Shown: positions 4,401-6,708 of the stretch, one piece after another
Numbering within the stretch: the first letter of the stretch is position 1
Layout of the letters: each line of letters starts with the position of its first letter
From: JAYVIQ01 sp043770215
GTDB lineage: Bacteria > Bacteroidota > Bacteroidia > Cytophagales > JAAEPT01
Length of the DNA: 6,708 nt
Assembly (NCBI GenBank): GCA_043770215.1
Contig: JAYVIQ010000214.1
Span: forward strand, 1 to 6,708
Direction of reading: 5' to 3'
The notes under the pieces: generated by a model
The model's database searches: none
Told to the model about the DNA's origin: nothing
What the model saw: only the letters and a program-made list of their open reading frames with translations
Made by a program: the position numbers and the translations under genes

Positions 4401-6708
4401 AAATGGTGTATTTAGCTCAAAAACTCCTACTTTGACTATTCCAAAAGCAAAAAAAACACAGAAAATAGCTCTAAGCGTTGAAAATGTAGCGGGCTGCAAA
4501 AGTACAGATTCTGTTCTTTTAAAAGTGTTTAATTTCCCTACATTGCCAGCTATTGTAGATACAGTAATTTGTAATAAAGATACTATAAAGCTTAGTTTAC
4601 CAACAATTTACTCTTACAATTGGTCTCCAGCCTTAGAAATGTCTGGTGCTACAAGCAATACTCCAAAATTCTACCCATCATTTACAAGGCAATACATTGT
4701 AACTGTTTCTGATAATATAGAGTGTTCTAAACAAGACACTATGGTTGTAACCACAAATGCGTATCCAAACAAGTTTCTAAAACCTATAGAAAATATTTGT
4801 ATGGGAAATGATCTAATTATAAATGCACCTATTGGACAAACATATACATCAACAAGTATAAACCAAGTACAAACAACAGCTACAAAATTTATTTTAAAAA
4901 CACAGGCAAACCAAGACCTGATTATTAAAATAACCTCTGCACAAGGATGTGTAACAAATGATACTTCAAAAATAAAAGTTAATGCATTACCTGTAATAAA
5001 CCTTGCTAATAGTCTTACAATCTGTTCTAAGGGTGTAGATACCATTTCTGCTCAATCTCCAACCGCCATCTCTTATAGCTGGACACCTACAACAGGTTTA
5101 AAAACACCAAGTTCAGCCAAAACAGCTGTAATCAAAACCACAGTAAACAAATATTTTGTAGAAGTTGTAGATGCAAATTTGTGCAAAAACAAAGACTCGG
5201 TTATGGTTAGTATTATTCCTTCGCCAAATGTAGAAGCTAGTAAAGATACAGCAATTTGTCAGGGAAGTAAAGCCCTATTAAATGCACGTGGAGCCACCAC
5301 ATATGCTTGGTTTCCGTCTGCTCAGCTGACAAATTCAACAGGTACAACTACTACTTTGTCAAGCGACACAAGTATAAGTATTTTTGTTGTTGGCACGCAA
5401 GGTTTCTGTAAAGATACGGCAAAAATAAATGTAACAATAAGAACCTTACCCAAGGGTAATTTAGCAATAGATGACTCCACTCTGTGTGCAGGCAACACCG
5501 CTAACTTAATAGCAAACTTAAGTACAAATACCTCAAATGCGCTAGGGTCCTATTCTTTTGATAATGGACTAACTTTTGGAGCCACAAACACCAAACAATA
5601 TAAGCCTACAAAAGATACTACAGTATTCATTGTTTTTAGAGATGCAGATTTTTGTTTATCAAAACCAATCTCACAAAAAATAGTTGCATTTAAAGCATTA
5701 AAAGCAGAAATAGACACCATCAATTTCCCTGAATGTACAGGACCTTTGGGTGCTTTTAAAGCGTTTAATTTTACTGGGGGAACCAAGGCATTCACATATA
5801 GTTTTAATGGATCAATCCCAACGATTATTACCAAAGACACATTGGTTTTTAACAATCTGACTCAAGGATTATACAATTTATTTATAGAAGATGTGAATAA
5901 TTGCAGCGTAAACTATCCTATAAATTTCCTAAGCTCAATTAAGTTCGATACAAGCACAAAAAACATAAGTTGTTTTGGAGATAATGATGGTTTTATAAAA
6001 CTATTTAACGTAAGCGGTGGGGTATCTCCATATACTTTTGGACTAAACCAAAACACCAACCTAACCCAAAAAGCAGATTTTTTGAATTTGAACGCAAAGA
6101 ATCATACTGTATTTATACAAGATGCATCAGGTTGTAAGCTTCAGGCTAATTTTAGCATAAAAGAGCCTTTGAAATTAAAAGCATCGCAAACATTGAAAAA
6201 AGATGTAACCTGTTCTGGTTTGAAGGACGGAGAGGCAGGTATAACCGTTTCTGGAGGCAATCCACTTTACACACTTACAGGCTTTGGGAAAATTATTTCT
6301 GGAAACTCGAACTTTTTTTATACTGGATTATCAAGCAAAACCTACCAAACTTTTGTTTCAGACAGTAAGGGGTGCAAAGATACAGTAGATATTACACTTT
6401 CTGAAAAAGAAGATTTTACTTCAAATGTTTTACAAAATAGTTTTGATTGTATCAATGGACAACTTAGCGCTGTGATAGATACCACTTTTGGCGGTAGTGG
6501 AAACGTAGTTTACAGTTTAGATTTTGGAAATACATTTATTAATAGACCAGCCACAGATCTACAATTAAAAAATATAAATGCTGGTGTATACTCTCTAATT
6601 TCTAAAGATGTAATTTTAGGATGTTTAGATACTATTTCTTTTACAATAAAAGCTACTAATGGTCTAATAGTAGACTCTGTAAAAATTATCTCTACGGCCC
6701 CTTCATGT
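1438..6708 (+). CDS. Giant secreted SprB/PKD-Ig-like repeat protein, probable T9SS-exported surface adhesin (3' truncated)
   Basis: A single frame of 1757 codons without a stop runs to the window edge. The frame opens after TAA 1378-1380 and contains no upstream ATG. TTG 1438 is chosen because it gives a compact signal peptide (start-KKILSLFLFVVSLSAFG/Q); TTG 1423 (KIKHLKKILSLF...) is the alternative. Domains by residue: signal 1-18; degenerate SprB-like 28-101; SprB-like 107-182 (VKCYGD ... GTYFYTVTDSTSGC); PKD-like 186-268; 15 Ig/PKD-like repeats of about 76 residues, 274-1416; four SprB-like repeats 1424-1740; and the first Cys of a likely next unit at 1757. The protein is rich in Thr, Ser, Asn and Asp-Thr motifs, with no catalytic motif and no transmembrane segment after the signal. 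Proteins of this architecture are exported by the type IX system and act in gliding, adhesion or biofilm matrix; that role is inferred. The C-terminal sorting domain would lie beyond the window. The frame is clean, unlike the decayed genes upstream. Confidence 0.93.
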   Translation, partial: MKKILSLFLFVVSLSAFGQIKIDSVTTDSISCAYDSSGCVTVYVSGFTDSYNISINSSTIISKTNVTTKKISFCGLAPGFAGVSVRSKDGKEGDFSFVIIKPTLLLDVTHKEDSVKCYGDVSGGIELTVKSGVGPFDIEWNTGKKQTLTTPGKATYTDLTTGTYFYTVTDSTSGCYQKDTITFIALDSIVPNFIVNSACVGRPITFTNTTFKKSTLATTYTWGFNSGIPTSATTFGPHNVTYFSAGTKTVSLKISNAFCNVSLDSTINLQAPPQILTIKDTTICIGDTVNLNASGGLSYTWTPNTSLSSAIIANPKAFPNVTTKYIVAGLDSDACVGRDTVTITVNTIPTITASNDTSLCLGSSANLKASGAISYTWSPSLDLNTTSGSSVIATPKVTTKYYVTGKNTVGCSAKDSVLISLKNSLPISLSNDTTICLGDTATLKAIGANTYVWSPANSINSTTNSTTKAFPKVTTMYKVVGTSTDGCVSKDSVLVTVSEKPIATLTDSETICPGDSVQLIAGGGASYSWNNAANLSNAFISNPFAKPTATTTYTVTVSNGTCTDKKSVVITVLSKNITTISKDTTICSGAKVNLLATGGTAYSWAPVSSLDNPNIQNPIASPTVSTEYIVQISFKGSCFVLDTVSVTVNESPNPLTIGDTSICEGDTLDLFTSGGLEYTWTPNLRLNNNKLVNPSAFPLTNTQYFVLIDNKNGCIKKDTVDVKVNPKVTANLFSDKDTICFLDTVKLTASGGITFNWLPSASILTPGSSITKAVPLVNTKYIVEVTGVGSCKDTASKTIVVLTPPSLATSKDTLICSGDTVQIFANGGTTYQWIPTTKISNPFVSNPKVYPLFDTYYVVKSSTGGKCPAVDTVFVQVRPRPNLSVFNDTTICLGKSLALEFNTPGTYLWSPAIESNVANTQKPIFSPTTKRSYFLNFQDASGCVVKDTININVSNFLPVSILGDTTVCFDSPVALSTNVLAAKYTWEVNGVFSSKTPTLTIPKAKKTQKIALSVENVAGCKSTDSVLLKVFNFPTLPAIVDTVICNKDTIKLSLPTIYSYNWSPALEMSGATSNTPKFYPSFTRQYIVTVSDNIECSKQDTMVVTTNAYPNKFLKPIENICMGNDLIINAPIGQTYTSTSINQVQTTATKFILKTQANQDLIIKITSAQGCVTNDTSKIKVNALPVINLANSLTICSKGVDTISAQSPTAISYSWTPTTGLKTPSSAKTAVIKTTVNKYFVEVVDANLCKNKDSVMVSIIPSPNVEASKDTAICQGSKALLNARGATTYAWFPSAQLTNSTGTTTTLSSDTSISIFVVGTQGFCKDTAKINVTIRTLPKGNLAIDDSTLCAGNTANLIANLSTNTSNALGSYSFDNGLTFGATNTKQYKPTKDTTVFIVFRDADFCLSKPISQKIVAFKALKAEIDTINFPECTGPLGAFKAFNFTGGTKAFTYSFNGSIPTIITKDTLVFNNLTQGLYNLFIEDVNNCSVNYPINFLSSIKFDTSTKNISCFGDNDGFIKLFNVSGGVSPYTFGLNQNTNLTQKADFLNLNAKNHTVFIQDASGCKLQANFSIKEPLKLKASQTLKKDVTCSGLKDGEAGITVSGGNPLYTLTGFGKIISGNSNFFYTGLSSKTYQTFVSDSKGCKDTVDITLSEKEDFTSNVLQNSFDCINGQLSAVIDTTFGGSGNVVYSLDFGNTFINRPATDLQLKNINAGVYSLISKDVILGCLDTISFTIKATNGLIVDSVKIISTAPSC
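1756..1980 (+). other. SprB-like repeat domain, N-terminal (residues 107-181)
   Basis: The stretch has the SprB-repeat signature in order: V-K-C-Y-G-D-V-S-G-G-I near the start (Cys117), G-V-G-P-F-D-I-E-W-N in the middle, a Y-T-D-L-T-T-G-T-Y turn, and V-T-D-S-T-S-G-C (Cys175) at the end. The two cysteines are 58 residues apart. The preceding residues 28-101 look like a worn version of the same domain (Cys32, then C-G-L-A-P-G-F-A-G-V-S-V-R). Such domains form Ig-like beta-sandwiches in gliding and adhesion proteins of Bacteroidota. Confidence 0.8.
1993..2241 (+). other. PKD-like domain (residues 186-268)
   Basis: Residues V-N-S-A-C-V-G-R-P-I-T-F-T-N, then T-Y-T-W-G-F-N (Trp222), then T-Y-F-S-A-G-T-K-T-V-S-L-K-I-S-N follow the PKD pattern: a strand with F-x-N, a Y-x-W-x-F strand, and a G-x-x-x-V-x-L-x-V strand. 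Cys199 and Cys259 are 60 apart. It differs in length and motif from the repeats that follow, so it is counted separately from the 15-unit array. Confidence 0.7.
2257..5685 (+). repeat. Array of 15 Ig/PKD-like protein repeats, period about 76 residues (228 bp)
   Basis: Each unit reads roughly D-T-x-I-C-x-G-D-T-x-x-L-x-A-x-G-G-x-x-Y-x-W-x-P, then N-P-x-A-x-P-x-x-T-T-x-Y-x-V, then G-C-x-x-K-D-T-V-x-V-x-V. The first Cys of each unit is at residues 284, 360, 436, 512, 587, 663, 740, 816, 892, 968, 1045, 1121, 1196, 1274 and 1350. The second Cys is at 335, 411, 487, 562, 638, 714, 791, 867, 943, 1020, 1095, 1171, 1249, 1324 and 1406. A Trp lies exactly 17 residues after the first Cys in units 1-9, 11 and 14, and 18 or 19 after it in units 10 and 13; it is absent in units 12 and 15. 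The paired cysteines suggest one disulfide per domain after export. The units are diverged in sequence but almost invariant in length, consistent with a rigid stalk of Ig-like domains. Confidence 0.9.
2675..2919 (+). repeat. Exact 17-bp DNA direct repeat in phase with the 228-bp period
   Basis: CAAAAGATAGTGTATTA occurs at 2675-2691 and again at 2903-2919, exactly 228 bases apart, at the end of units 2 and 3 (encoding K-D-S-V-L). A second shared word, GACACTACCATTTG, is at 2275-2288 and 2731-2744, 456 bases (two periods) apart, at the start of units 1 and 3. These are local leftovers of DNA-level duplication or conversion in an otherwise diverged array. Confidence 0.75.
5707..6657 (+). other. 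Four tandem SprB-like repeats (residues 1424-1740)
   Basis: After unit 15 the pattern changes. Units start near Cys1433, Cys1512, Cys1592 and Cys1671 and end with a second Cys at 1489, 1566, 1646 and 1729. The clearest is I-S-C-F-G-D-N-D-G-F-I-K ... V-S-G-G-V-S-P-Y-T-F ... F-I-Q-D-A-S-G-C. The third reads V-T-C-S-G-L-K-D-G-E-A-G-I-T-V-S-G-G-N-P-L-Y. The first and fourth are weaker but keep the G-G / Y-S-x-D/N-G core and the L-x-x-G-x-Y turn. The period is about 79-86 residues, longer than that of the preceding array. Residue 1757 (Cys, at the window end) probably begins a fifth. Confidence 0.8.

Noticed and set aside
2257..5685. Regular 228-bp spacing as a DNA satellite or CRISPR-like array
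   Set aside because: The conservation is at the protein level with an open frame throughout; units are diverged at the DNA level and there are no short identical repeats separated by unique spacers.
1563..5855. Seven minus-strand open frames of 61-197 codons inside this interval, the longest at 3282-3875
   Set aside because: All are antisense to the continuous repeat-rich plus-strand frame. Their hydrophobic, Val/Leu/Ser-rich translations are what the reverse complement of Thr/Asn/Lys-rich codons gives.

Overview
The window looks like a piece of an AT-rich Bacteroidota chromosome, most likely a flavobacterium-like gliding or surface-attached marine or freshwater organism. This is inferred from three things: the only intact gene encodes a very long secreted protein built of SprB-type and PKD/Ig-like repeats; its signal peptide ends in the A-F-G/Q style common in that phylum; and there is no Shine-Dalgarno sequence, only a TAnnTTTG-like element, ahead of it. 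No RNA gene, CRISPR array, transposase or integrase is visible.

Bases 1-1247 hold the wreckage of three tandem, same-strand copies (A, B, C) of one small gene. It probably encoded an outer-membrane beta-barrel protein. Copies A and B align over about 80 residues, and copies B and C align over a different, more N-terminal block, so together they reconstruct most of one parent protein. All three are broken by in-frame stops. Copies A and B also have frameshifts at homopolymer runs, and copy C lacks both ends. Bases 1248-1437 are non-coding, with short AT-rich palindromes and a possible promoter element.

Bases 1438-6708 are one uninterrupted reading frame of 1757 codons that runs off the right edge. 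It starts at a TTG codon, since the open frame contains no usable ATG. Domain order: signal peptide, one degenerate and one clear SprB-like repeat, one PKD-like domain, 15 consecutive Ig/PKD-like repeats with a strikingly exact period of about 76 residues (228 bp), then at least four more SprB-like repeats. The missing 3' end would be expected to carry further repeats and a type IX secretion sorting domain.

The intact gene is probably a cell-surface adhesin or gliding-type filament exported by the type IX system. The decayed barrel genes are its upstream neighbours, but nothing here proves a functional link. No novel enzymatic or defence system is evident. The most notable features are the geometric regularity of the Cys-Trp-Cys repeat array and the triple gene graveyard upstream.
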